From Desulfovibrio sp. X2 (GTDB lineage: Bacteria > Desulfobacterota > Desulfovibrionia > Desulfovibrionales > Desulfovibrionaceae), in assembly GCF_000422205.1 (NCBI RefSeq), contig NZ_ATHV01000011.1:43193-107192 (forward strand): a stretch of 64,000 nt of DNA. The letters are read 5' to 3'. Both the position numbers and the translations under genes were made by a program. Below are positions 18,055 through 26,327 of this stretch, in pieces; position 1 is the first letter of the stretch, and each line of letters opens with the position of its first letter. The notes under the pieces were generated by a model. That model was not told where the DNA came from, searched no databases, and worked only from the letters and a program-made list of their open reading frames with translations.

Positions 18055-18880
18055 AGATGCCCCGCAGGTGTTCCTGGTTCAACGACGCCGAGGGGGCGTC
18101 GAGCTCGATGCGACCGCCGCGCAGCCCCACGACCCGGTCCGAATAGTGCAACGCCTGGGCCAGGCTGTGCGACGTGAAGAGCAGGGTGATGCCCTCGCGC
18201 CGGATGAGTTCGAGAAAGATTTCCATGACCTCCGTGCCCGCCTGCGGATCCAGGCTGGCCACCGGCTCGTCCGCGAAGATGATCTGCGGCCGCTGCATCA
18301 GCGCCCGGGCGATGGCCACCCGCTGCGACTGGCCGCCGGAGAGCCTGTCCGCCCGGCGCTCGGCCAGGTGCGCCAGCCCCACCTTTTCCAGGCAGCGCAG
18401 GGCCTCCAGCCGGTCGCCGTCCCGTGCCAGGGCCTGCAGCCACAGGCGCGGGCTCGCGCTCCTCGCCTGCGCGCCGTGCAGCACGTTGCTCAAAGCCGAG
18501 AGCCTGGAGACGAGGTTGTGCTTCTGGAAGACGAAGCCCACCCGGGCCCGCAGGGCGCGCAGCTCGCGCGGCGAAAGCGCGCCCACCTCCCGGCCGAGGA
18601 TGCGCACCCGGCCCGCGCTCGGCTCGATCAGCCTGAGCAGGCAGCGCAGCAGCGTGGACTTGCCCGCGCCGTTGGAGCCGATGAGCGCCACGGCCTGGCC
18701 GCGCGGCACCTCGAGTTCGATCCCGGAAAGGATCCGGGCCGCGCCGAAGCTCTTGCGCAGCCCCCGCACCGAGACGTCGCACCCCGCTTCGTCCGGGACC
18801 TGCGAAATCGCGCCCCGCCGATGGTCCGAAAGAGTCTCCGCAGGGCCCAAAGGCCCTGCGGAGGTGCGGCATGCCGTCAT
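18029..18880 (-). CDS. phnC: Second PhnC-type ATPase
   Basis: The 283-residue ABC ATPase has Walker A GSNGAGKST (about 68), signature [15 protein letters not shown] and Walker B IIFADEPVASLD. It starts 2 bases after the binding-protein gene stop and overlaps the permease gene. It forms a D-C-E operon, an order different from the C-D-E transporter at 14608. A leader of about 30 residues precedes the ATPase domain, so the true start may be internal. Confidence 0.9.
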   Translation of the reverse strand: MTACRTSAGPLGPAETLSDHRRGAISQVPDEAGCDVSVRGLRKSFGAARILSGIELEVPRGQAVALIGSNGAGKSTLLRCLLRLIEPSAGRVRILGREVGALSPRELRALRARVGFVFQKHNLVSRLSALSNVLHGAQARSASPRLWLQALARDGDRLEALRCLEKVGLAHLAERRADRLSGGQSQRVAIARALMQRPQIIFADEPVASLDPQAGTEVMEIFLELIRREGITLLFTSHSLAQALHYSDRVVGLRGGRIELDAPSASLNQEHLRGIYESVAATA

Positions 18881-18882
18881 CC

Positions 18883-19758
18883 CTAGTTGCCCACGAATTC
18901 GGAATACTGGGGGTAGCCGATGGTCGCGTACATGGCACGCACGTAGTCGTAGTCCCGGTCGTTGACCGCGGTCAGGAACTTCATGCCCTTGTACTTCTGG
19001 TTGTCCTCGCCGGTCAGGATGGCCTTGATCAGCGCGTCCGAATCCTCGGCAAAGACCTTCTGCAGCTTCTTCACCACCGCCGCGTCCACGTGCGAGCCCG
19101 CGATCAGGATGTCGTTGGGCAGGTCGCGGCTGCGGGCCAGGACCATGAAGGAGCCGGCCGGAAGGCTGTCCTTGTCGCGCAGGGAGACGAACTTGCCGTT
19201 CGTGGTGCAGAAGGCGGCCACGTCGCCGCGTTTGAGCGCCGCGAAGCCCACCTTGGGGTCCACGTACACGGGCGAGATGTCCTTCAGGGGATCGATGCCG
19301 TTGTCCGCGAAGATCTGCATGGGGGTCAGGTGCTTGGAGGTCGAGCCCACGTCGCCGAAGGCCACCTTCTTGCCCTTCAGGTCAGAAAGCGAGCTGATGC
19401 CCGAATCCGCCATGACCACCACGGAGGCGAAGTAGTCCGGACGCGAGAAGCCCACCACCGGCACGGCCTTGGTGCGCTTGCGGAAGACCACGTACTCGGC
19501 CGGGCCGGTGATCACGAAATCCACCTTCCTGGCCCGCAGGGCCTCCACTGCGGCCGTGCGGTTGTTCACCGGAAACAATTCGAAGGTGTAGCCGCTTTTC
19601 TCGCCCAGGACCTTGCCGAAGGCGCCGAACTCGCGCTGCAGCTCCTCCATGCCCTCGAGGTCGGTCACGGCCAGCTTGTAGGTCTGCGCCGCCTGCGCCG
19701 CGGGCGCGGCCACGAAAAGCGACAGCAGGAAAAAGACGACGATGTGATGCAGGCGCAT
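18883..19758 (-). CDS. phnD: Second PhnD-type periplasmic binding protein
   Basis: The 291-residue protein has a signal peptide (cleavage near AAQAAQ, about residue 24) and the phosphate/phosphite/phosphonate binding-protein fold, with VDFVITGPAEYVVF near 78 and VGSTSKHLTP near 140. It is only distantly similar to the PhnD at 12810, so the two importers probably prefer different ligands, for example other phosphonates or phosphite. First gene of its operon, divergent from the second phnM. Confidence 0.9.
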   Translation of the reverse strand: MRLHHIVVFFLLSLFVAAPAAQAAQTYKLAVTDLEGMEELQREFGAFGKVLGEKSGYTFELFPVNNRTAAVEALRARKVDFVITGPAEYVVFRKRTKAVPVVGFSRPDYFASVVVMADSGISSLSDLKGKKVAFGDVGSTSKHLTPMQIFADNGIDPLKDISPVYVDPKVGFAALKRGDVAAFCTTNGKFVSLRDKDSLPAGSFMVLARSRDLPNDILIAGSHVDAAVVKKLQKVFAEDSDALIKAILTGEDNQKYKGMKFLTAVNDRDYDYVRAMYATIGYPQYSEFVGN

Positions 19759-19890
19759 TGGCTTGCTCTCCTCTCCTTTGCATCCGCCACACGGGCGGCA
19801 TCGTTCATAGGTATCGTGCGCGCAGGGTATGCCTAGCCGGACGGTGTTACGGGCGGTTGTCGGCAGGCCGCACGCACGGTGACCGTTTCC

Positions 19891-19913
19891 TAGACCATTC
19901 GCGCTTTGGTCTA
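19891..19913. promoter_or_regulatory. Candidate PhnF-type operator
   Basis: A perfect 7-bp inverted repeat, TAGACCA-N9-TGGTCTA, lies between the divergent phnD2 and phnM2 starts. Its halves resemble the half-sites of the palindrome at 10840-10851, in everted order. It would let one GntR regulator control both directions. Binding is inferred. Confidence 0.5.
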
Positions 19914-20028
19914 AGCTTTGGCCCCGGCCGCTCCGCCGTGCCATATCCGTGGCTCTGGAACGGCCCGCGGGCCACCCTCCGCGCCCTGTAACCGAGACGG
20001 CAGCGACGAAAACGAGGCCACGAAGCAC

Positions 20029-21180
20029 ATGACGATCATCAGAAACGGCAGCGTCCTCCTGCCGGACGGAACCTTCGAGGATCGCGACGTCCACGTCGCG
20101 GACGGCATAATCGTCTCCCTGGACGGCCCCCGAAACGGCCGGACGGGCACGACGGGCCTGGTCGTCGACGCCGCCGGGCTGCTCGTGCTGCCCGGCCTCG
20201 TGGATCTGCACGGCGATGCCTTTGAACGACAGCTTATGCCCCGGCCCGGCGTCTCCTTCCCCCATGTCCTGGCCCTCGTGGAGACGGATCGCCAGATGGC
20301 CGCAAGCGGCATCACCACGGCTTTCCACGGCCTGACCTGCTCCTTCGAGCCCGGGCTGCGCAGCCTCGACGCAGCAATCCGCTTCCTCGACGAACTCGAC
20401 GCCGCGCGCCCGCTCCTCGGCTGCGACACCCGCGTCCACCTGCGCTTCGAGAACCACAACCTCGATGCCGCGCCCAAGGCCGAGGCCTGGATCGACTCCG
20501 GCCGCGTCGACCTCCTCTCCTTCAACGACCACCTCGCCTTCATGCTCGCCAGGCTCGACGACCGGAACAAGATGACCACCTACCTCGCCCGCACCGGCCT
20601 TTCGCGCGACGACTTCGCCGCGCTCCTGCGCCGCGCCGAGGCGCACGGCGCCGACGTGCCCGCCGCCCTCGGCCGCCTGGCCGCCGCGGCCCGCGCACGG
20701 AACCTGCCCATCGCCTCGCACGACGACCCCTCACCCGAGGTCCGCGGCCGCTACCGCGCCCTGGGCAGCCGCGTCTCCGATTTCCCAGAGACCATGGATA
20801 CCGCCCGCGCTGCCCGAGACCACCACGACGCCGTCATCCTCGGCGCTCCCAACGTGGTGCGCGGCGCAAGCCACGACAAGCGCCTCACCGCCATGGACGC
20901 CATCGCCAACGGACTCTGCGACGTCCTGGCCTCGGACTACTTTTATCCCGCCTTGCCCCAGGCTCCCTTCATCCTCGACCGCCGAGGCCTCCTGCCCCTG
21001 GGGAAGGCCTGGGATCTCGTCTCCGCCAACCCCGCCCTAGCCGCGGGCCTCGACGACCGAGGCCGCATCGCCGAAGGGCTGCGCGCCGACCTCGTGCTCG
21101 TCGACACCTCCCGCCCCGATCTGCCCCGCGTGCGCCTCGCCATGGCCGGAGGGAAGATCGTGTTCGGGACCTGCTGCTGA
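20029..21180 (+). CDS. Second PhnM-type amidohydrolase
   Basis: The 383-residue protein is a PhnM paralogue: ASHDD near 235, GAPNVVRG near 280 and a late SDYFYP motif are conserved with the PhnM at 4690. The first metal motif is HGDAFERQ here instead of HTDNMEGH, and PhnM2 has a longer middle section. It belongs to the same diphosphatase family but may process another nucleotide-linked phosphonate. It is alone on the plus strand, divergent from phnDCE2. A repeat element follows its stop. Confidence 0.88.
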   Translation: MTIIRNGSVLLPDGTFEDRDVHVADGIIVSLDGPRNGRTGTTGLVVDAAGLLVLPGLVDLHGDAFERQLMPRPGVSFPHVLALVETDRQMAASGITTAFHGLTCSFEPGLRSLDAAIRFLDELDAARPLLGCDTRVHLRFENHNLDAAPKAEAWIDSGRVDLLSFNDHLAFMLARLDDRNKMTTYLARTGLSRDDFAALLRRAEAHGADVPAALGRLAAAARARNLPIASHDDPSPEVRGRYRALGSRVSDFPETMDTARAARDHHDAVILGAPNVVRGASHDKRLTAMDAIANGLCDVLASDYFYPALPQAPFILDRRGLLPLGKAWDLVSANPALAAGLDDRGRIAEGLRADLVLVDTSRPDLPRVRLAMAGGKIVFGTCC

Positions 21181-21227
21181 GCTTCTCTTTGTAGATAGAG
21201 AGGGGGAAAGGGAGAGGAGGGAGGCAG

Positions 21228-21300
21228 ATGCCTCCGGCGGCCAGGGAGGGCTCCTCGCCCTCCCCGCGAGGGGGTCACCCCCTCGACCCGCCTTCGCACG
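21228..21300 (+). repeat. 3'-flank multi-hairpin repeat, copy C
   Basis: It begins 47 bases after the phnM2 stop with CCTCCGGCGGCCAGGGAGGG (same orientation as the gene). It continues into a CGAGGGGGT-CA-CCCCCTCG hairpin-like stretch. Only the first part matches copies A and B. Confidence 0.7.
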
Positions 21301-21390
21301 CCATACCTCGGTTGATGAACCCCGGGTCGTCCGGGCGTGGGAAACTGTCGTCTGGCGGTGGTTGTGCGCCGCTGGATGTGAGGGAAGATC

Positions 21391-21444
21391 GGGCCGGATT
21401 TTTCTTCTCCCGCCGTCCTCGGCGGGAGAAGAAAAATCCGGCCC
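21391..21444. repeat. Perfect 25-bp inverted repeat with 4-base loop
   Basis: The left arm 21391-21415 pairs without mismatch with 21420-21444 around the loop TCCT. The left arm contains TTTTTCTTCT and the right arm AGAAGAAAAA, so in neither direction does a T run follow the stem as in an intrinsic terminator. Confidence 0.95.
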
Positions 21445-21451
21445 GCGCCAT

Positions 21452-21506
21452 CTCCTTTGCCCACGGAAAATCGAGCGAGCGCCTTTGCAGACCCAGGGCA
21501 AAGGAG
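21452..21506. repeat. 11-bp inverted repeat with a long loop
   Basis: CTCCTTTGCCC at 21452-21462 is repeated in inverted form at 21496-21506 with 33 bases between. It directly follows the perfect hairpin at 21391-21444. Confidence 0.8.
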
Positions 21507-21582
21507 AGGGGGGAGAGATTTTTCAGGTGAGTTTGGGTTCTAAGGCGGAGGGGCATGGAGAGGTCACGCCCCGACAGCGATC

Positions 21583-21645
21583 GTGCCCGAGATTTTTTCC
21601 GTGCGCCCTGCCGCAGGCGAGGTGCGCGGAAAAAAGCTCGGGCAC
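21583..21645. repeat. 25-bp inverted repeat with 13-base loop
   Basis: The arms 21583-21607 and 21621-21645 pair with one mismatch and two G-T pairs. As in the hairpin at 21391, a run of six T lies in the left arm and six A in the right arm. Confidence 0.9.
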
Positions 21646-21665
21646 TTCCGTGCTGCTGCCCCTCA

Positions 21666-21787
21666 CGCCCGGGCTTCGTCTGCCGGACCTGGCCAAGTGC
21701 CAAGAGCGAAGCGGGTCCAGGCTCAGCCTGGCGCGGGAGAGTCCAGAGAGGGGCGCGCAGCCCCTCTCTGGCCGCCGGAGGTATCCG
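21666..21787 (-). repeat. 3'-flank multi-hairpin repeat, copy B
   Basis: The element starts 12 bases after the ogt stop on the minus strand and closely matches 3253-3390. It contains a perfect 11-bp stem (21743-21753 with 21761-21771) and the 15-base CCAGGCTCAGCCTGG hairpin at 21717-21731. Confidence 0.8.
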
Positions 21788-21799
21788 TCTCCCTTCGCT

Positions 21800-22279
21800 C
21801 TACAAGGCGCCTTCGAGCTTCAGCAGGTATTCCTTCATTTCCAGGCCGGGTCCGAAGCCGTGCAGTCCGTCGGAGCCGAGGACGCGGTGGCAGGGGATGA
21901 CCAGGGGCCAGGGGTTCTGGGCCATGCACTGGCCCACGGCGCGCGAGGCCTTGGGGCTGCCTGCCTTGGCGGCGAGCTCGCCGTAGGTGAGGGTCTTGCC
22001 CTTGGGCACGCGGGCGAGTTCGGTGAGCACGGTGCGGCGGAAGGGGGTGAGGCGGTGCATGGGCAGGGCGAGGTTCGGCCAGGTGTCGAGCTTGCCCTGC
22101 ACGTATGTCTCCAGGGCCTGCTGCAGGGCGCGGCCGTCCGGGCTCGTGGGGTTGGCCGCGAAGTCCTTGCGCGCCCAGGTCAGGGCGATGGCGGCGAGCT
22201 CGTTGCCGTCCCAGCGCAGGGTCAGGGCCAGGGGCTCGGCGCAGATGTACTCGTAGCGGGTGGAGGCGGTCGGGTTCAT
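21800..22279 (-). CDS. ogt: Methylated-DNA--protein-cysteine methyltransferase
   Basis: The 159-residue suicide enzyme removes O6-methylguanine and O4-methylthymine damage by transfer to its active cysteine. The PCHRV motif near 130 contains that Cys, and GQCMAQNPWPLVIPCH around it is typical of the family. The Ogt-type N-terminal domain covers about 1-75. Its ATG overlaps the stop of the radical SAM gene (ATGA at 22276-22279), so it is the second gene of a two-gene operon. Confidence 0.94.
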   Translation of the reverse strand: MNPTASTRYEYICAEPLALTLRWDGNELAAIALTWARKDFAANPTSPDGRALQQALETYVQGKLDTWPNLALPMHRLTPFRRTVLTELARVPKGKTLTYGELAAKAGSPKASRAVGQCMAQNPWPLVIPCHRVLGSDGLHGFGPGLEMKEYLLKLEGAL

Positions 22280-23220
22280 GGCGTCCTCCTGTGGGGGATG
22301 GGAGATGGCGGGATAGTGTAGTCGCGGCCCTGGGTGACGTCCAGGTCGGCGAGGGCCGAGTCGATGGCCCGGCGCAGGGCGGGGCGGTCGGAGGCCCAGT
22401 CGGGCGCGGCCAGTTCGCCGGGCGCCGGGTCGGCGTGCAGGCGGTGGACCACGACGTCCGGCCGGAGCCGGGCGAGGCAGCGGGCCAGGCCCTGGGCGTA
22501 GGCCTCGCGCGAGGGCGGGACGAAGGAGCCCTGCTCCCATGCGGCGAAGAGCAGGCTGCCCCGGCTGACGAAGAGGTTGTGGAATTTTATTCCGGCCACG
22601 GGCAGGGCGTTCAAAAAATCGACGCTCGAGAGCCAGTGGGCTTCGGTTTCTCCGGGCAGGCCGAGGATGAGATGGGCGCAGACCTGAAGGCCCACTCCGG
22701 CTGCGGCTGTCGTCGCGCGGGCGAAGCAGGCGGCGTCGTGGCCGCGGTTGATGCGCGCCAGGGTGGCGTCGTGCGCGGACTGCAGGCCCATGTCGAGCCA
22801 GGTTTCGGGCAGGCCGAGGGAGCGGAGCAGGGCGAGGTGCTCCGGGCGCAGGGTGTCGGGCCTGGTGGAGAGGCAGATCCCGATGCAGTCGGGAAGGGCG
22901 GCCGCCTGGCGCAGAAGGTGTTCGAGACGCGGGAAGGGCAGGTGGGTGGCGGTGTGGTCCTGGAGATAGGCCAGGAAGGCGGTGGAGGGACCGTATTTTG
23001 CATGGAAACGGGCACGCCAGATTTCCCACTGTTCCGCCACGGAGAGGTGCCCGAGGCCCGAGCCTGCCGCGCGCGGCGAGCAGAAGGTGCAGCCGCCCGT
23101 GCTCAGGGTGCCGTCCCGGTTGGGGCAGGCGGCCGCGACGTCCAGGGGGATCTTCTGGACGCGTCGGCCGTGGCCGGCGCGCAGGTGGGCGGAGAGGGCG
23201 CGGTGGCGTGCTGTCGTCAT
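22276..23220 (-). CDS. YhcC-like radical SAM protein (TIGR01212 family)
   Basis: The 314-residue protein has the radical SAM cluster motif in the form CPNRDGT followed by GGCTFC (cysteines near 31, 43 and 46), typical of the TIGR01212/YhcC family. LSTRPDT near 115 and LDMGLQS near 140 also fit. The biological substrate is not settled; tRNA or other small-molecule modification has been suggested for relatives. The ATG at 23220 matches the family start. The frame stays open upstream through a 12-bp repeat array (23222-23281) and would add a Pro/Asp-rich leader, which I do not accept as coding. Confidence 0.88.
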   Translation of the reverse strand: MTTARHRALSAHLRAGHGRRVQKIPLDVAAACPNRDGTLSTGGCTFCSPRAAGSGLGHLSVAEQWEIWRARFHAKYGPSTAFLAYLQDHTATHLPFPRLEHLLRQAAALPDCIGICLSTRPDTLRPEHLALLRSLGLPETWLDMGLQSAHDATLARINRGHDAACFARATTAAAGVGLQVCAHLILGLPGETEAHWLSSVDFLNALPVAGIKFHNLFVSRGSLLFAAWEQGSFVPPSREAYAQGLARCLARLRPDVVVHRLHADPAPGELAAPDWASDRPALRRAIDSALADLDVTQGRDYTIPPSPIPHRRTP

Positions 23221-23221
23221 C

Positions 23222-23281
23222 GGGTCGTCACCGGGTTCGTCATCGGGGATGTCCTCGGGGATGTCCTCGGGCCGTCGTCCG
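23222..23281. repeat. Five 12-bp units upstream of the yhcC-like gene
   Basis: Five consecutive 12-bp units occur in register; the third and fourth are both GGGATGTCCTCG, and the others differ at a few positions. The repeat abuts the start codon at 23220 and is in the same frame, where it would encode P-E/D-D-X tetrapeptides. Confidence 0.85.
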
Positions 23282-23291
23282 CCTCTCCTGA

Positions 23292-24533
<1,242 letters not shown>

Positions 24534-24630
24534 GGGGCGGCACGCGCGATACCGGGCCGCGCGCCACGCGCGCGGCCGAGGCGGCGAAGCCCGTTGACTT
24601 CAACCACTGCACGGGGGCGGACGTAGGCCG

Positions 24631-25851
24631 ATGAAAGGACGATTGGGAGCCAAGCGGTTCGTCCTGCTCCTCGTGGTGGTGCTCATCCTCTACCTCAGCC
24701 TGTACACCTGGAACCTGAAGAAGGGCGTGCTGGACCGGCTCGCGGCCAACACCGGCCTCGAGTTCACGGGCTACGTCCTGAAGCCGGGCGACTGGGTCAG
24801 GCAGCACGCCATCGACCTGTGGAGCGGCTACGTGGACCTCGTGGGGGTGCGCGAGGAGAACGTGCGCCTGCGCGACGAGCTGCAGACCCAGATCATGGAG
24901 AACGTGCACCTGCGCGAGCAGGCCGCGCGCGTGCCCCAGCTCGAGGCCCTGCTGAGCTTCCCCCCGCTTCGCCACTGGCGCTCCGAGGGCGCGCGGATCA
25001 TCGGGCAGCGCCTCGGCCCGGCCGGAGCGCTGGAGACCGTGCTCGTGGATCGCGGCGAGGAGGAGGGGCTTTCGCTGGACGCCCCGGCGGTCACGCCTTC
25101 GGGCGTGCTCGGCCGCATCCTGCGTCTTTCCCCGCATTTTTCCACCGTCCTCCTGCTCGACGACCCCAACAGCCGGGTCGCGGTCATCGGCCGCGAGCAC
25201 CGGGCCATCGCCATCCTGGCAGGCCAGGGACCGGGCGAGCCATTGGCGCTGCTCTACGTGCCGGTCAGCTCCACCCTGTCCGTGGGCGAGATCCTGGTGA
25301 CCTCGGGGCTGGACGGCATCTTCCCCAAGGGGCTGCCCGTGGCCCGGGTGACCAAGGTCGAGAAGCCCGAGGTCTCCCTCTTCCAGCGGGCCGAGGCCGA
25401 GCCCCTGACGGACGCGCGGCACGTGGAGAACGTGCTGCTGCTCTCCAGGGTGGACGCGGACGACCAGCAGAACGCGAGCGAGCCCGCGCCGCGCGCCCCG
25501 GGCTCCGGAGCCGACGAGTCCGTGGACGATTCCGACGCCCAGACCTCCGACCAGGCCGTGGGCCCTGACCAGTACGTGGACGGGGTCGAGGAGGCCGAGC
25601 CCGACGCTCCGGCCGCGGCCGCGCCGCAGAAGGCGGGCGCGCAGGCCAAGCCCGGCGCCAAGGCCAAGACGGAGAAGGACAAGGCCGGAAAGGCCCAGAA
25701 GGACAAGGCCGAGAAGGCCGGGCAGGCCAAGCCCAGGCCCCGGCCCACGACCGAGCAGAAACCCCAGGCCAAGCCCGCCACCCAGGTGAAGACGGGACCG
25801 AGCGACATCACCACCCGGCCGCCCAAGCACGCCCGGGGCACGGGGAACTAG
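24631..25851 (+). CDS. mreC: Cell shape protein MreC with long C-terminal tail
   Basis: The 406-residue protein has one N-terminal TM helix (about 8-27), a coiled coil (about 65-105) and the MreC beta domain to about 270, and links MreB to the periplasmic wall machinery. MreC is usually about 270-320 residues. Here about 130 further residues are low complexity: acidic first, then Lys/Ala/Gln/Pro-rich with repeated KDKA-type motifs. This tail would be periplasmic. The frame is continuous and joins mreD after 2 bases. Confidence 0.93.
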   Translation: MKGRLGAKRFVLLLVVVLILYLSLYTWNLKKGVLDRLAANTGLEFTGYVLKPGDWVRQHAIDLWSGYVDLVGVREENVRLRDELQTQIMENVHLREQAARVPQLEALLSFPPLRHWRSEGARIIGQRLGPAGALETVLVDRGEEEGLSLDAPAVTPSGVLGRILRLSPHFSTVLLLDDPNSRVAVIGREHRAIAILAGQGPGEPLALLYVPVSSTLSVGEILVTSGLDGIFPKGLPVARVTKVEKPEVSLFQRAEAEPLTDARHVENVLLLSRVDADDQQNASEPAPRAPGSGADESVDDSDAQTSDQAVGPDQYVDGVEEAEPDAPAAAAPQKAGAQAKPGAKAKTEKDKAGKAQKDKAEKAGQAKPRPRPTTEQKPQAKPATQVKTGPSDITTRPPKHARGTGN

Positions 25852-25853
25852 GC

Positions 25854-26327
25854 GTGCGCAGGCTGCTCTTCTGGACGATCTTCACCGTGGCCGCCATCTG
25901 GGGGCAGTTCCTGGTGCCGGGCGCGGACTTCCTGGCCGCGGGGTTCGTCGTCAGCCTGCAGGAGCAGAAGCGCTCGCGCACCATCTGGCTCGTGCTCGTC
26001 TGGATCCTGCTGCAGGAGGGCATGGGCAGCCTGGCCTTCGGCACCGTGCCGCTGCTCTACGGCACCCTGTACCTGGGCTACCACTGCGGCCGCTGGCTCT
26101 TCGAGCCCAAGAACTTCCTGTTCATCTGCCTGCTCGGCATCTTTTCCGGCGTCATGCAGGCCTGGCTCGGATTGACCATGGCCGCCCTGCAGGACGCGGT
26201 GCCGGACCGCCAGGCCGTGCTCACCGCCGCGGCCATTCAGATTTCCCTGCTCCCTCTGGAGTGGGCCCTTTTGACCAAGCTCTACGCGAAGTACGCCGTG
26301 CGCCATGCATATCGAGCTGCAGCCTGA
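25854..26327 (+). CDS. mreD: Rod shape-determining protein MreD
   Basis: The 157-residue integral membrane protein has about five hydrophobic segments, as usual for MreD, which works with MreC and RodA/PBP2. It begins with GTG two bases after the mreC stop, and its end overlaps the PBP2 gene by 23 bases. Sequence conservation in this family is low, so the call rests on topology and position. Confidence 0.85.
   Translation: MRRLLFWTIFTVAAIWGQFLVPGADFLAAGFVVSLQEQKRSRTIWLVLVWILLQEGMGSLAFGTVPLLYGTLYLGYHCGRWLFEPKNFLFICLLGIFSGVMQAWLGLTMAALQDAVPDRQAVLTAAAIQISLLPLEWALLTKLYAKYAVRHAYRAAA

Larger units (their letters stand above)
21181..21799. other. Gene-free region of inverted repeats
   Basis: This 619-base space between convergent genes holds two copies of the 3'-flank repeat (one after each gene) and three further inverted repeats between them. 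Short open frames exist, but they run through the hairpins and show no consistent start signals. I see no RNA gene of known type. Confidence 0.7.

Noticed and set aside
21391..21444. Interpreting the perfect hairpin as an intrinsic terminator
   Set aside because: The T tract is in the 5' arm and the A tract in the 3' arm, the reverse of what an intrinsic terminator needs on either strand.
21228..21703. Short open frames on both strands in the 21.2-21.7 kb space
   Set aside because: They read through perfect inverted repeats and repeat copies, giving mirrored low-complexity peptides.
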